A stretch of 64,000 nucleotides of DNA, from positions 1,674,001 to 1,738,000 of the forward strand of contig NZ_FOMT01000001.1 in the NCBI RefSeq assembly GCF_900112695.1, in the 5' to 3' direction. This document shows positions 54,181-62,456 of the stretch, piece by piece; the first letter of the stretch is position 1; each line of letters begins with the position of its first letter. This DNA comes from Paenibacillus catalpae (lineage in GTDB: Bacteria; Bacillota; Bacilli; Paenibacillales; Paenibacillaceae). A model generated the notes under the pieces. The model was not told where the DNA came from and ran no database searches. It was given only the letters and a program-made list of their open reading frames with translations. Both the position numbers and the translations under genes were made by a program.

Positions 54181-54209
54181 TGTATAGAAAAAATTGTCGT
54201 TTCCTGCAA
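54181..54209 (-). promoter_or_regulatory. Promoter of the HD-GYP/GGDEF/HK/ThDP operon
   Basis: On the minus strand TTGCAG (54204-54209), 17-bp spacer, TATACA (54181-54186). The first start codon is about 80 bases downstream. A TGTCGAA heptamer, the Spo0A-box core, lies at 54152-54158 just downstream of the expected start of transcription; a chance match is possible. Confidence 0.55.
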
Positions 54210-54224
54210 AGCTGATATATCGGC

Positions 54225-54899
54225 CTATTCTCTTGCCTCTTCCCTTAACGGCATCGCATCTACCGGAATATGTTTCAGCGGTATTAATTGAGCTTCAAAG
54301 CTTCCTTCGTAATGGAAAACCGTGCCGAATACGGGGTTAGTCACAAGCACGTTAATCCGGTATTTCTTCATGTCTTCGTCATACCATTCCATGACATCGG
54401 CCGTTCCGGTCAGCTGCGGCGGACAGGTAAATTGAATCAGCCCTTCGTAAAAACGCTGGTCGCCCGAGCGGATCCGGATTCCTCCATTGCTTGCTGCCGT
54501 AATGTCCAAGTCTACCGCCAAATGCTGTTTGTTTCCTAAATAATCAACGATTCTTTCCCTCTCCGTGCTGTAAATCATTGTCGCGTCAAAATGCCGAACA
54601 GCCCGCTTGAATTGAAACTTGCGGATCCAGGTTACGGTCTCCCTGCCATGACCATCCTGATACGCATAATTCTCAATCGTAAAAGGTATGCTGCGGCCGC
54701 CTTGCGGGAACATGATATGCCGCGATGCTCCGACAGCGAGCGGTAAAGCTGCCCACTTCGCAAACCAGATCCGGTCCATCACGCCTTGACCGATGGATGC
54801 GACATGATCCTTGCTGCTGAATCCAAACCGCTCCTGAATACGCGGATGGAGATTTTCGAATTGCGCGCCTAGAACTTGTTCATAGATGGATCTGGTCAT
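54225..54899 (-). CDS. DUF4166 domain protein
   Basis: 224 residues from ATG 54899, which overlaps the stop of the preceding gene (ATGA). The sequence from YEQVLGAQFENLHPRIQERFGF onward, with IWFAKWAALPLAVGASRHIMFP and NPVFGTVFHYEGSF, fits DUF4166. This domain is found in several bacterial proteins and has no known reaction. The tight coupling with the SRPBCC-DoxX gene indicates a joint task, perhaps lipid or membrane-related. Confidence 0.8.
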   Translation of the reverse strand: MTRSIYEQVLGAQFENLHPRIQERFGFSSKDHVASIGQGVMDRIWFAKWAALPLAVGASRHIMFPQGGRSIPFTIENYAYQDGHGRETVTWIRKFQFKRAVRHFDATMIYSTERERIVDYLGNKQHLAVDLDITAASNGGIRIRSGDQRFYEGLIQFTCPPQLTGTADVMEWYDEDMKKYRINVLVTNPVFGTVFHYEGSFEAQLIPLKHIPVDAMPLREEARE

Positions 54900-55825
54900 T
54901 TCTTCATTTCCCCTTTCTTCCGTATGCAATTACTAGCGTTAGGCAGCTCCCGGCAGGTCCACATGCCCGTCAAACCGAGTCCAATCATCGCGGCACTAAG
55001 TACTAACGGATTAAAAGGCTCCGCCAAGAGAGAAGATCCGCCAACTAATGCACCTGCAGTAAGGCCTAGCAATCCGATAAGCTGTAGCCCATAGATCCAC
55101 TTCGAGCGGTGATAATGGAGCAGGAGAAGTCCGAGAAGAATCTCTGCTCCACCCAGCCATTGCAAGGCAATCAGTTCAGTCCCCTGAAATATGTTCATGC
55201 TTTGCATAACGGCAAGCTCACCGGCTTCCGGAAACATCCATTTCGGAATGAGGCCTTCATACAGCCATAGAAAACTTAATATTGCTGTACTTAAGTAATG
55301 GAGCATGATCCGCTGAAGACTGACTGACGGAGGAATTTGCTTCTCCAGCCATAACCGCAGAATATCAAAGCTTAAGGCGGTAGCCCATCCGAACAAAGGC
55401 CGGAACAGCAGCCGGTCGAACCATTGTCCAGGTATTCCAAACCGGGTTGCGTAATCATATTTGGTAAGGAAAGTAACGGAGTCCGCGTTCGGCCGGTATT
55501 GCCAGTAACCCGCCCCATGACGGATTAATGAAATCGGCTGCTCCGAGCCAAAGGCAAGCGTGGATAACCTACCTCCTGTCTCGCTATGAACGGATGATTT
55601 CGTGCGACCGGTTCCGCTTATTTGAAGTCCAAAGCCGATACGGGTCTCATACAAGAATGCTTGCGGACTATTCCCGGATTTGCGCGGCAAATAGGTGATC
55701 TTGGAAAATCGCAGATCCCACTGCTCATGCAATTCAGCGGTCTGGGTATAAGCCCACAGCTTCTCCAAGTCCGCGTGAATGTTCAGCTCTACATAGATTG
55801 GTTTTCGTTTCAGGTTTCGTTTCAT
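54896..55825 (-). CDS. SRPBCC-like domain fused to a DoxX-like membrane domain
   Basis: About 309 residues from ATG 55825 (GGGAG spacing better than for ATG 55831). The first 170 residues resemble an SRPBCC ligand-binding fold (YVELNIHADLEKLWAYTQTAELHEQWDLRFSKITYL; GYWQYRPNADSVTFLTKYDY). The rest has four hydrophobic helices of the DoxX-like type (ALQWLGGAEILLGLLLLHYHRSKW; LQLIGLLGLTAGAL). The fusion suggests binding of a hydrophobic ligand at the membrane. The catalytic role is unknown. Confidence 0.78.
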   Translation of the reverse strand: MKRNLKRKPIYVELNIHADLEKLWAYTQTAELHEQWDLRFSKITYLPRKSGNSPQAFLYETRIGFGLQISGTGRTKSSVHSETGGRLSTLAFGSEQPISLIRHGAGYWQYRPNADSVTFLTKYDYATRFGIPGQWFDRLLFRPLFGWATALSFDILRLWLEKQIPPSVSLQRIMLHYLSTAILSFLWLYEGLIPKWMFPEAGELAVMQSMNIFQGTELIALQWLGGAEILLGLLLLHYHRSKWIYGLQLIGLLGLTAGALVGGSSLLAEPFNPLVLSAAMIGLGLTGMWTCRELPNASNCIRKKGEMKK

Positions 55826-55918
55826 GCACATCCCGCTCCCTTCCCCTACATTCTAGGACGGGACGCGGGAACCCGACAGTTCTAACTTTTGTAGAACCCG
55901 GCCTTTATCCGTGCACGC

Positions 55919-55949
55919 AAAAAGAGCGCTGCCCATAGGCAGCGCTCTT
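55919..55949 (-). terminator. Intrinsic terminator of the GNAT/peptidase/two-component operon
   Basis: AAGAGCGCTGCC and GGCAGCGCTCTT are perfect arms with a 4-base loop; the minus strand continues TTTTGCGTGC. Confidence 0.92.
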
Positions 55950-55961
55950 GAGCTGTAGAAG

Positions 55962-56591
55962 TTATTTAGGAGGAAGCAGGCCTCTGCGCCGGACCTTTTC
56001 CACCGCTTCCTTACGGCTTGTAACGCCAAGCTTTTTCAGCATTTTGTTCACTTGGTTCTTCAAGGTGCTTTCCGTCTTGTACAGCTTCTTCTCCATCTGC
56101 GGCTGTGTGTAGCCTTGTTCGATTAATTCGAACACTTCCCGCTCTGCAGCGGTGAGTTGCTTCAGCTGCTCTTCCCGCTTCAGTCTGGCATAATCCTTCA
56201 AAAGTGCGTCCATAGCCCGGGGATGCTGATAAGCATTCCTTATCGCATGAGGAAGCTCCTTGTAATTCGTCTTTTCCACATAATTCACGGCCCCCGCCGT
56301 AAAAGCCTGCATAATGATTGATTCATCCTTCATCGACGTCAGCATAATAATCCTCGCCGGATGAATATCGTTCAGCTCAATGGCCGTATAAATGCCTTCC
56401 TCATTGTAATCCGTCAGCTGAATATCCAGCAATACAACATCAAAATCCAGCTGCCTGGCTTTCTCAATGGCTTCACGGGAGGAAGTCGCTGAGCCTGCTA
56501 CCTCAAGATCCGGTTCGCTGTTCAGATAAGTGGTCATCGCCCGGATCCAGTCGGGATCATCTTCGACGAGAAAGATTTTGATTGTTGTCAT
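55962..56591 (-). CDS. Response regulator with LuxR-type HTH
   Basis: 209 residues. REC domain with acidic pocket VEDDPDW and phosphoacceptor Asp56 (VVLLDIQLTDYN). The C-terminal GerE/LuxR-type HTH reads LTAAEREVFELIEQGYTQPQMEKKLYKTESTLKNQVNKMLKKLGVTSR. The HTH differs from classic NarL in the recognition helix but is full length. It lies 15 bases after the kinase gene, so the two form a two-component system. Confidence 0.9.
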   Translation of the reverse strand: MTTIKIFLVEDDPDWIRAMTTYLNSEPDLEVAGSATSSREAIEKARQLDFDVVLLDIQLTDYNEEGIYTAIELNDIHPARIIMLTSMKDESIIMQAFTAGAVNYVEKTNYKELPHAIRNAYQHPRAMDALLKDYARLKREEQLKQLTAAEREVFELIEQGYTQPQMEKKLYKTESTLKNQVNKMLKKLGVTSRKEAVEKVRRRGLLPPK

Positions 56592-56606
56592 TCTGTGATC
56601 CTCCTG

Positions 56607-57926
56607 TTATCCGTGACGGACTTTTTTTGCTGCAAAATGAAAAATAACGGCAGTCCCTTCATTCACCCGGCTTATCACATCAACCGAGCCTCCGCTTTTC
56701 CTCATCACATTGTATACATAAGAAAGCCCCAGTCCAAAGTTGCTCGAGCGGTTCTTCGTGCTGAAGAACGGTTCAAATACCCTCTCCAGCTGATCATCAG
56801 GAATCCCTTTGCCGTTATCCTTCACGCATAGCTGTACCGATTTCTTCACCCGTTCCAGCCGGATGGACAACACTCCGCCTACTTCCATCGCTTCTACCGC
56901 ATTTGTCAGCACATTGCCGATTGCTTCTGATAAGTGAACCGAATCCCCATAGATGACTGGCTCGCAGAAATAGTCCGTTTGTACCCGTATTTGTTTCTGT
57001 TCGAGCAAGCCTTGATGAAGGTGCAGACAGCCTTGTACCAGCTGATCCAGTCGTACTGGCTTCTCTACCAGAACAATATCCCGCATCTGGCTGTGAATCC
57101 GGTTCACCATGTCAAGCATATGCCCGGAGGCTGATGTTATGATGTCCAGATGGGATAGGGAGTCCGGGGACATGGCGGACAGCTCGCGCTTCAAATTATC
57201 CGAGCTGATGGCAATTTTGCCGATCTCATTCTTGATCGAATGGTTAAGCTGCACTGCTCCTGAGCTGACCGCCTTCATTGTCCCTTCGAGCGGATCCTTC
57301 TCAAAGCGCAGCTTCACGCCTAATACACCATATATAAACGTGCAAATAAGGGCAACTGATAAGGAATAAATAATAAACAGAGATACATAACGGAAGGCAT
57401 CCATATCCGGAGCGACTATTGCAGCTACATTAATAAACAGCAGCGCAGCCAGAATGGTCGGAACAATAATGATCGTCGCGATGAGCCGGTTCCGGCGTTT
57501 GCGCCGATTCGTCTCCTTCCATACAGATGCAATTAGAAGGAGACAAGCCGCAAGATAGTAGGGAGCAGCCCAGCCTAACAAAAACCTGAAGTTGACCTGT
57601 ATCTCGGGTTGCAGTGGCGTTGTCATCATCATCCAGACCGGAAACAGCAGCAGAGCCAGCTTCAGATAAAGCCTGGCCCGACTGCTTGGTACAAGCTCCG
57701 AGTAGACGAGACTGAACACCAGAATGCCGTAAGGCGTCAACGTATGATTCAGCAGCTGGTCCATGTTCGCCCATTCGTCATACCCGAATCGGATCAGTAC
57801 ATCCGTTAAGCCGCCAATCGCGGCTGCGATTAAGAAGAAGGCTGCCCAGCGGTTCATCTCACTGCGGGGATTGTTCGCCAGCAAGATTACCGCAGCCGTC
57901 AGCAGCGCGAAGAAGTAATAGATCAT
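56607..57926 (-). CDS. Membrane sensor histidine kinase with seven-helix N-terminus
   Basis: 439 residues. Seven hydrophobic helices occupy about 1-205. The phosphorylated His is probably His229 in QLNHSIKNEIGK, then the N box GNVLTNAVEAM, DNGKGIP and FGLGLSYVYNVM. The 7TM-plus-kinase layout is known in Bacillota for membrane or peptide sensing. Its start lies 3 bases after the M42 peptidase stop, and GNAT and peptidase genes share the operon. Confidence 0.9.
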   Translation of the reverse strand: MIYYFFALLTAAVILLANNPRSEMNRWAAFFLIAAAIGGLTDVLIRFGYDEWANMDQLLNHTLTPYGILVFSLVYSELVPSSRARLYLKLALLLFPVWMMMTTPLQPEIQVNFRFLLGWAAPYYLAACLLLIASVWKETNRRKRRNRLIATIIIVPTILAALLFINVAAIVAPDMDAFRYVSLFIIYSLSVALICTFIYGVLGVKLRFEKDPLEGTMKAVSSGAVQLNHSIKNEIGKIAISSDNLKRELSAMSPDSLSHLDIITSASGHMLDMVNRIHSQMRDIVLVEKPVRLDQLVQGCLHLHQGLLEQKQIRVQTDYFCEPVIYGDSVHLSEAIGNVLTNAVEAMEVGGVLSIRLERVKKSVQLCVKDNGKGIPDDQLERVFEPFFSTKNRSSNFGLGLSYVYNVMRKSGGSVDVISRVNEGTAVIFHFAAKKVRHG

Positions 57927-57929
57927 CCG

Positions 57930-58991
57930 TCAGGAAACGGATAAACCCAGATAGGCAAGCAGCAAGGCTGCCGTATTTACAAGCGCATCGGCATGAGTGC
58001 GTTCCATCGCATGCGAGGCATGAACGCCCGGTCCAATTAATGCTGCGCGAACATTGCTCCCACCCCGAAGCGCAGCGGATGCATCAGAACCATACTGAGG
58101 ATAGATATCTACCGCATAAGGCAGCTGATGCTGCTTAGCCAGCTCAACCAGTCTCGACGTCATTTCATAATCGTAAGGACCGGATGAATCCTTCGCACAG
58201 ATGGATACATCCCGCTCCGTCGTAGACAGATCATCCCCGATTGCTCCCATATCAACCGCAATAAGCTCCGTAATATCAGACGGCATGTAAGAATTGCCGT
58301 GACCAACCTCTTCATAGGTCGAGAAAATGAGCTTAAGCGTCCGCTCAGGCTTTTTGCCGGTCCGCTTCATCCATTCCAGAAGACCAAATAAAGCCGCGAC
58401 ACTGGCCTTATCATCCAGATGACGGGACTTCACCCATCCGTTCAGCAAAATCCGCACTCGCGGATCCCAGGAAACGATATCGCCAACCGCAATACCCAGC
58501 TTCTCGGTCTCTTCTTTACTGGAAGTGGCTTCATCAATCCGGATCTCCATGTTCGCTTCTTCCCGCTTCCATTCCCTTGCGTCCGGATAGACATGAACGG
58601 AGGTTTTCGTGGACAGTACCGTTCCTTCATATTGCCGGCCATCCCTCGTATGGATCAGGCAATACTCTCCTTCTACCGTGTGCATGTTATATCCGCCGAT
58701 TGGTGTAATACGCAGCATACCATTTGGTTTAATCGAACGCACCATTGCTCCAAGCGTATCAACATGGGCGGTGTAAGCAAGTGTACCCTGTGATGGAGCG
58801 CTTCCTTCAATCGTAATAATGCCATTTCCTTTAGGCGTACGCTCCATCGTATACCCGAACTTCTCCGCCTCTTCTTCGAGCCGTTTCATGATGGTCATGC
58901 AATAGCCGCTGGGGCTTGGGATCTGTAGAAGCTCCTCCAGGAAATTCAATATATATTTCCGGTTTAATGTTTTATTCAAGGGGTTATCCAT
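57930..58991 (-). CDS. M42 family aminopeptidase/endoglucanase-like metallopeptidase
   Basis: 353 residues from ATG 58991 (AAGGAGG upstream). Metal-ligand regions are AYTAHVDTLGAMV (first His-Asp), HLDDKASVAALFGLLEW (Asp), STYEEVGHGNSY (catalytic and metal Glu), AVDMGAIGDD and HASHAMERTH (last His). M42 enzymes (FrvX, YsdC, PepA-like) are dinuclear metal aminopeptidases forming large tetrahedral assemblies. It is encoded between a GNAT gene and a two-component system. Confidence 0.9.
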   Translation of the reverse strand: MDNPLNKTLNRKYILNFLEELLQIPSPSGYCMTIMKRLEEEAEKFGYTMERTPKGNGIITIEGSAPSQGTLAYTAHVDTLGAMVRSIKPNGMLRITPIGGYNMHTVEGEYCLIHTRDGRQYEGTVLSTKTSVHVYPDAREWKREEANMEIRIDEATSSKEETEKLGIAVGDIVSWDPRVRILLNGWVKSRHLDDKASVAALFGLLEWMKRTGKKPERTLKLIFSTYEEVGHGNSYMPSDITELIAVDMGAIGDDLSTTERDVSICAKDSSGPYDYEMTSRLVELAKQHQLPYAVDIYPQYGSDASAALRGGSNVRAALIGPGVHASHAMERTHADALVNTAALLLAYLGLSVS

Positions 58992-59004
58992 TTGAGTATC
59001 CTCC

Positions 59005-59562
59005 TTATTTCTTCGAATATGCCTTTTCATGAAAGGCTGTTATGTAACGGAACAGCTTCTTCCCGCTACGGTCTCCCAACCAGTCTGTCTCCTGATTCAG
59101 CTGTTTGTACATCGCGCGGTATGGCTCCGGCACCCAAATGTAAGGATGCTCATAATCGGTTATGGTGAACCCGTTGCGTTCCCAGAACCGGATGCGCTGT
59201 TCATTAGCCGGTGTATGCTCCGACTCCACTTCAATAAGAAGTCCGTCAAGCCTCTTCTCATTTTGCGCCCATTCCGTAATCCTCTGAATCAGCTGAGAAC
59301 CAATTCCCTCATCTCTTCGGTCTTCCGATACGGCGATATAGTCAATAAGCAGAATACTTCCGCCGCCGGTAAGCCCGGATAAAGCCATCGCTTCTACAGC
59401 ACCTTCATTAGAGAGAGTATGGAGAAAACAGGACATTTTCCGGAACATCCCGGCAATAATACCATCAGGCTTTCGGCCTTCCTTCGGAAAGGAATGCTCA
59501 TACAGCTGTTTGGCAAGAGGCCATAGCCGGTCGTCCAGCTTATCTAAGGTTGTGAATAACAT
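59005..59562 (-). CDS. GNAT family N-acetyltransferase
   Basis: 185 residues; AAAGGAG precedes ATG 59562. The acetyl-CoA motif is VSEDRRDEGIGSQLIQRITEWA after strand LLIDYIA, followed by LLIEVESEHTPANEQRIRFWERNGF, the typical GNAT motifs A and B. The substrate is unknown. First gene of the four-gene unit, 13 bases before the M42 peptidase gene. Confidence 0.88.
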   Translation of the reverse strand: MLFTTLDKLDDRLWPLAKQLYEHSFPKEGRKPDGIIAGMFRKMSCFLHTLSNEGAVEAMALSGLTGGGSILLIDYIAVSEDRRDEGIGSQLIQRITEWAQNEKRLDGLLIEVESEHTPANEQRIRFWERNGFTITDYEHPYIWVPEPYRAMYKQLNQETDWLGDRSGKKLFRYITAFHEKAYSKK

Positions 59563-59698
59563 CTGTTAGAGACTCCTTTATCCGCTAATACTCTTATCTC
59601 CTAGTGTACCACTTCTGCTCGTTATTGACGTTATTTTCAAAATGTACGATAGTAAAGAAATACTTTATTCTCGGCTCTCGTGAGGAGATTCATTTGAA

Positions 59699-60916
59699 AT
59701 GGCAAACGTTATGAAAACCTCGTTAATCCGGCTTGCCCTTGCAGCCATAGCCGGAATCTGTACAGGCACGGCTTCCGCCTTGTTCCTGACCAGTCTGGAA
59801 TGGGCCACTAAAGCTTCCATAACTCACGCCTGGTTATTATGGCTGCTGCCTTTCGGCGGTGCACTTGTAAGCTGGATGTATATGCGGTACGGAAAAGATG
59901 CGGCAAAAGGCAATAATCTGCTGCTTGACCGAATCTACGGCAGCGATGCTGCCGTCCCGCTGCGAATGGCACCGCTTGTTCTGTTTGGTACAATCATCAC
60001 TCATTTGTTCAGCGGCTCCGCCGGTCGGGAAGGTACAGCCGTTCAGATGGGCGGGAGTCTCGCCGAGCATCTAAGCTTGCGCTTTAAGCTTAGCGGTGCT
60101 GAACGCAAGATCCTCCTGCTATGCGGGATCAGCAGCGGATTTGGATCTGTCTTCGGGACACCTGCTGCGGGCGCCATCTTTGCCCTTGAGATCGCGGCGC
60201 TTGGCGCGGTCTCCCTTGAATCGATACTTCCGGTTTTCCTTGCAAGCTACGTTGGTCATTATACGACGTTAGCCTGGGGTGTGCATCATCTTCATTATTC
60301 AATGGGATCGGTTCCCCCGCCTAGCGGCATGCTGCTGCTCAAGATCGCTGGAGCAGCCCTATTGTTCGGACTGGCCGCGCTCTTGTTTGTTACTTTGACC
60401 CACCGGTTGAAGATATGGTTTACGCGGTTACTGCCGAATCCGATGGTCAAAAGCTTCGTCGGCGGCCTGATTATCATCGCTCTCGTCTATATCGCTGGCT
60501 CCCGGGATTACCTGGGTCTTGGACTGCCTCTGTTGCAGCATTCATTCTCAGAAGCCGTATCTCCATTAGCCTTTCTGTGGAAAACCATCTTTACCTCGTT
60601 CACGCTGGGTACTGGTTTCCAAGGCGGTGAAGTAACACCTCTATTCGTAATCGGCTCTACCCTTGGCAGTGCTTTGGCGCAGCTGTTAGCCGTATCCGTT
60701 CCTCTGTTTGCCGGAATTGGCCTAATCTCGATCTTTAGCGGGGCAACAAATACACCAGTGGCAAGCTTTATCCTTGGTATGGAGCTATTTGGCCTTCATG
60801 GCTACGCCTGGCTGTATATGCTGATTGGATGTTCGATTGCCTATCTGTGTTCTGGAGCATCAGGCATCTATTCCGCGCAGCGCTCCCGCCGTTATTTCAA
60901 AGAATTATGGGACTAA
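59699..60916 (+). CDS. CLC-family anion transporter, probable fluoride/proton type
   Basis: 405 residues, about ten helices and no CBS domains. The filter region is THLFSGSAGREGTAVQMGGS, with gating Glu111; the N-terminal selectivity segment reads KGNNLLLDR instead of the chloride-type GSGIP. As I recall, the GNN and THLF-GREGT patterns mark the bacterial CLC-F clade that exports fluoride. FGTPAAGAIFALE and FQGGEVTPLFVIGS are also present. No fluoride riboswitch is visible upstream, which leaves the ion uncertain. Confidence 0.8.
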   Translation: MANVMKTSLIRLALAAIAGICTGTASALFLTSLEWATKASITHAWLLWLLPFGGALVSWMYMRYGKDAAKGNNLLLDRIYGSDAAVPLRMAPLVLFGTIITHLFSGSAGREGTAVQMGGSLAEHLSLRFKLSGAERKILLLCGISSGFGSVFGTPAAGAIFALEIAALGAVSLESILPVFLASYVGHYTTLAWGVHHLHYSMGSVPPPSGMLLLKIAGAALLFGLAALLFVTLTHRLKIWFTRLLPNPMVKSFVGGLIIIALVYIAGSRDYLGLGLPLLQHSFSEAVSPLAFLWKTIFTSFTLGTGFQGGEVTPLFVIGSTLGSALAQLLAVSVPLFAGIGLISIFSGATNTPVASFILGMELFGLHGYAWLYMLIGCSIAYLCSGASGIYSAQRSRRYFKELWD

Positions 60917-60955
60917 TCACCCATAGGCATTTACCTTCATAGGATGGAGAAGCAG

Positions 60956-61123
60956 ATGAAAGAAAGGGTGCATACGGTTCATACTAAGAGCAACCCTTCC
61001 ATGCTGCAAAGGTTTATCCAGCAGCGCCCGCAATCGCTTCAGCAAGGCATGCAGCTTGCCCAATTCGGCTCAACAGGGACTCGGGATCCGCATGGAAGAA
61101 CCAAAACAGCCGTAAACGTATAA
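60956..61123 (+). CDS. 55-residue basic Gln-rich hypothetical protein
   Basis: ATG 60956 has a GGATGGAG site. The product starts MKERVHTVHTKSNPSM and has a helical QRFIQQRPQSLQQGMQLAQF segment, then a Gly/Thr tail (STGTRDPHGRTK). Its stop overlaps a hairpin at 61103-61135. No family recognised. It is downstream of the CLC gene by 39 bases and might be cotranscribed with it. Confidence 0.58.
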   Translation: MKERVHTVHTKSNPSMLQRFIQQRPQSLQQGMQLAQFGSTGTRDPHGRTKTAVNV

Positions 61124-61135
61124 CGTTCACGGCTG
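61103..61135 (-). terminator. Intrinsic terminator of the radical SAM gene
   Basis: CAGCCGT and ACGGCTG arms with an inner ACGT/ACGT pair; the minus strand continues TTTTGG. The stem overlaps the end of the converging 55-residue gene. Confidence 0.7.
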
Positions 61136-61149
61136 ACCGTATGTTCTTA

Positions 61150-62028
61150 CTATTTGCCGAAGCGCTGGCGATAACCGCATTTGCGGCAAAGCTCCTCGAC
61201 CGCTTCCCGTCTCGAGAAGCCTTCTACGAGATTAGTCGCGCGTTCTCCCTCGATGATGTCCGAGAAATGCCGATCATTAATATTGCCTAGATCAATGACC
61301 CCTTCTCCATCGAGACAGCATGGCACCACGGTACCATCAATAAGGATACCTGCCTGATTCCGAAGACCGTAGCAGAAGCCCTTGCCGTCGTCCTCTTTCG
61401 CCTTCAGATCCGGCCATTCGAATTCATAATCCTGATTCAAGTAGACACGATCGGCGATCTTGACCCCGCTGCCCGGCACAACCTTCTCTTCGATGAGATA
61501 ATCGAGCCCGAATTCGTTCTCGATCATCGACAGAATCTCGCGGTTCCGCTGTCTTTCGGCATTTGTCATATTATCTTGCGTTAAATTCCACAAACGGAAC
61601 GAGGCAATCATATTGGTCTGCTCCATTGCTTCGCGGACAAAGGATAAGACATTTCCGATATAGCCTTCTTTATCCGTGGAGCCTGCATGACCGTCAAAGC
61701 TGTGCAGCGAGAAATTCATCTGCCGGATTGCCGGCTTCGACAGCAGCTTATGCTTATTTTTTTGGAGCAGCGTTCCGTTCGTCGTAATATTGACCTTAAA
61801 GCCCTTCTCATGACTAATATCAAGAAGCTCGTCTATCTTCGGATGGAGCAGCGGTTCACCCTTCAGATGAAAATAAATATAGTCCGTAAAAGGCTTGATC
61901 TGCTCTAACCGTTCCGTAAAATCCTCTATGCTTATGAAACCTTTCGCGCGTTCCGTCGGTGGACAGAAGGAGCACGACAGGTTACAGATACTCGTAATTT
62001 CGATATAAAATTTCTTGAATTTCTTCAT
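61150..62028 (-). CDS. Radical SAM/SPASM domain protein
   Basis: 292 residues. The [4Fe-4S] motif is CNLSCSFC (Cys15, Cys19, Cys22), followed by FHLKGEPLLHP and ITTNGTLL. A C-terminal SPASM-like region has CYGLRNQAGILIDGTVVPCC and EELCRKCGY, with further cysteines for an auxiliary cluster. Such proteins modify peptides or carry out other radical reactions. No precursor peptide gene can be assigned nearby; the 55-residue Gln-rich protein and the 62112 product are the nearest small proteins. Confidence 0.9.
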   Translation of the reverse strand: MKKFKKFYIEITSICNLSCSFCPPTERAKGFISIEDFTERLEQIKPFTDYIYFHLKGEPLLHPKIDELLDISHEKGFKVNITTNGTLLQKNKHKLLSKPAIRQMNFSLHSFDGHAGSTDKEGYIGNVLSFVREAMEQTNMIASFRLWNLTQDNMTNAERQRNREILSMIENEFGLDYLIEEKVVPGSGVKIADRVYLNQDYEFEWPDLKAKEDDGKGFCYGLRNQAGILIDGTVVPCCLDGEGVIDLGNINDRHFSDIIEGERATNLVEGFSRREAVEELCRKCGYRQRFGK

Positions 62029-62111
62029 GCCTCAAAGCTCCATTCTCTCACGTTGCTAATCGTCTACCCCCCCATTATACCATTAAAGTCAATCAGGAGG
62101 TTGATTGGATT

Positions 62112-62333
62112 ATGTTTATGCAAGGCCAAATGTCCATCCAACAGAAAGCGATGATGTTTATCGGGCGTCCGGTCGGCATCTCTCTTCGCAACGGTCAAGG
62201 CGTATCCGGTGTGATCTGTACCGTGCAAGGCGGCGAGGTTTACATTATGCAATATATGTACGCCTCGCAATTCGCTACCTTCCATTACAGCTTTAACGAT
62301 ATCAATGATATTTTGCCGTATCCGGCTTGCTGA
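62112..62333 (+). CDS. 73-residue protein with Sm-like strand pattern
   Basis: ATG 62112 has AGGAGG upstream. The core GRPVGISLRNGQGVSGVICTVQGGEVYIMQ has the hydrophobic spacing and NG turn of an Sm/Hfq-type beta barrel (V.I.L.NG....G.I..V....V.I), followed by FATFHYSFNDINDILPY. This is pattern reading, not an assignment. It shares the terminator at 62419-62448 with the next small gene, which shows a similar pattern. Confidence 0.7.
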   Translation: MFMQGQMSIQQKAMMFIGRPVGISLRNGQGVSGVICTVQGGEVYIMQYMYASQFATFHYSFNDINDILPYPAC

Positions 62334-62418
62334 ACGGACAAGAATTGCTCCAAATAGAGACTAATTTGCCTTAAAACGAAAAAAGCTGTCAAGTGGTGAC
62401 CACGAGGCCTTTTCCCAA

Positions 62419-62448
62419 CAAAAAAACCGCGGTCTACGCGGTTTTTTC
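62419..62448. terminator. Bidirectional intrinsic terminator
   Basis: AAAAAACCGCG and CGCGGTTTTTT arms around GTCTA; serves the two small genes on either side. A weaker GTGGT/ACCAC hairpin lies at 62393-62403. Confidence 0.88.
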
Positions 62449-62456
62449 GTTGTCTG

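Noticed and set aside
59563..59698. A fluoride riboswitch before the CLC gene
   Set aside because: The conserved GGxGATGG start and CTGATG pairing are absent from the leader.
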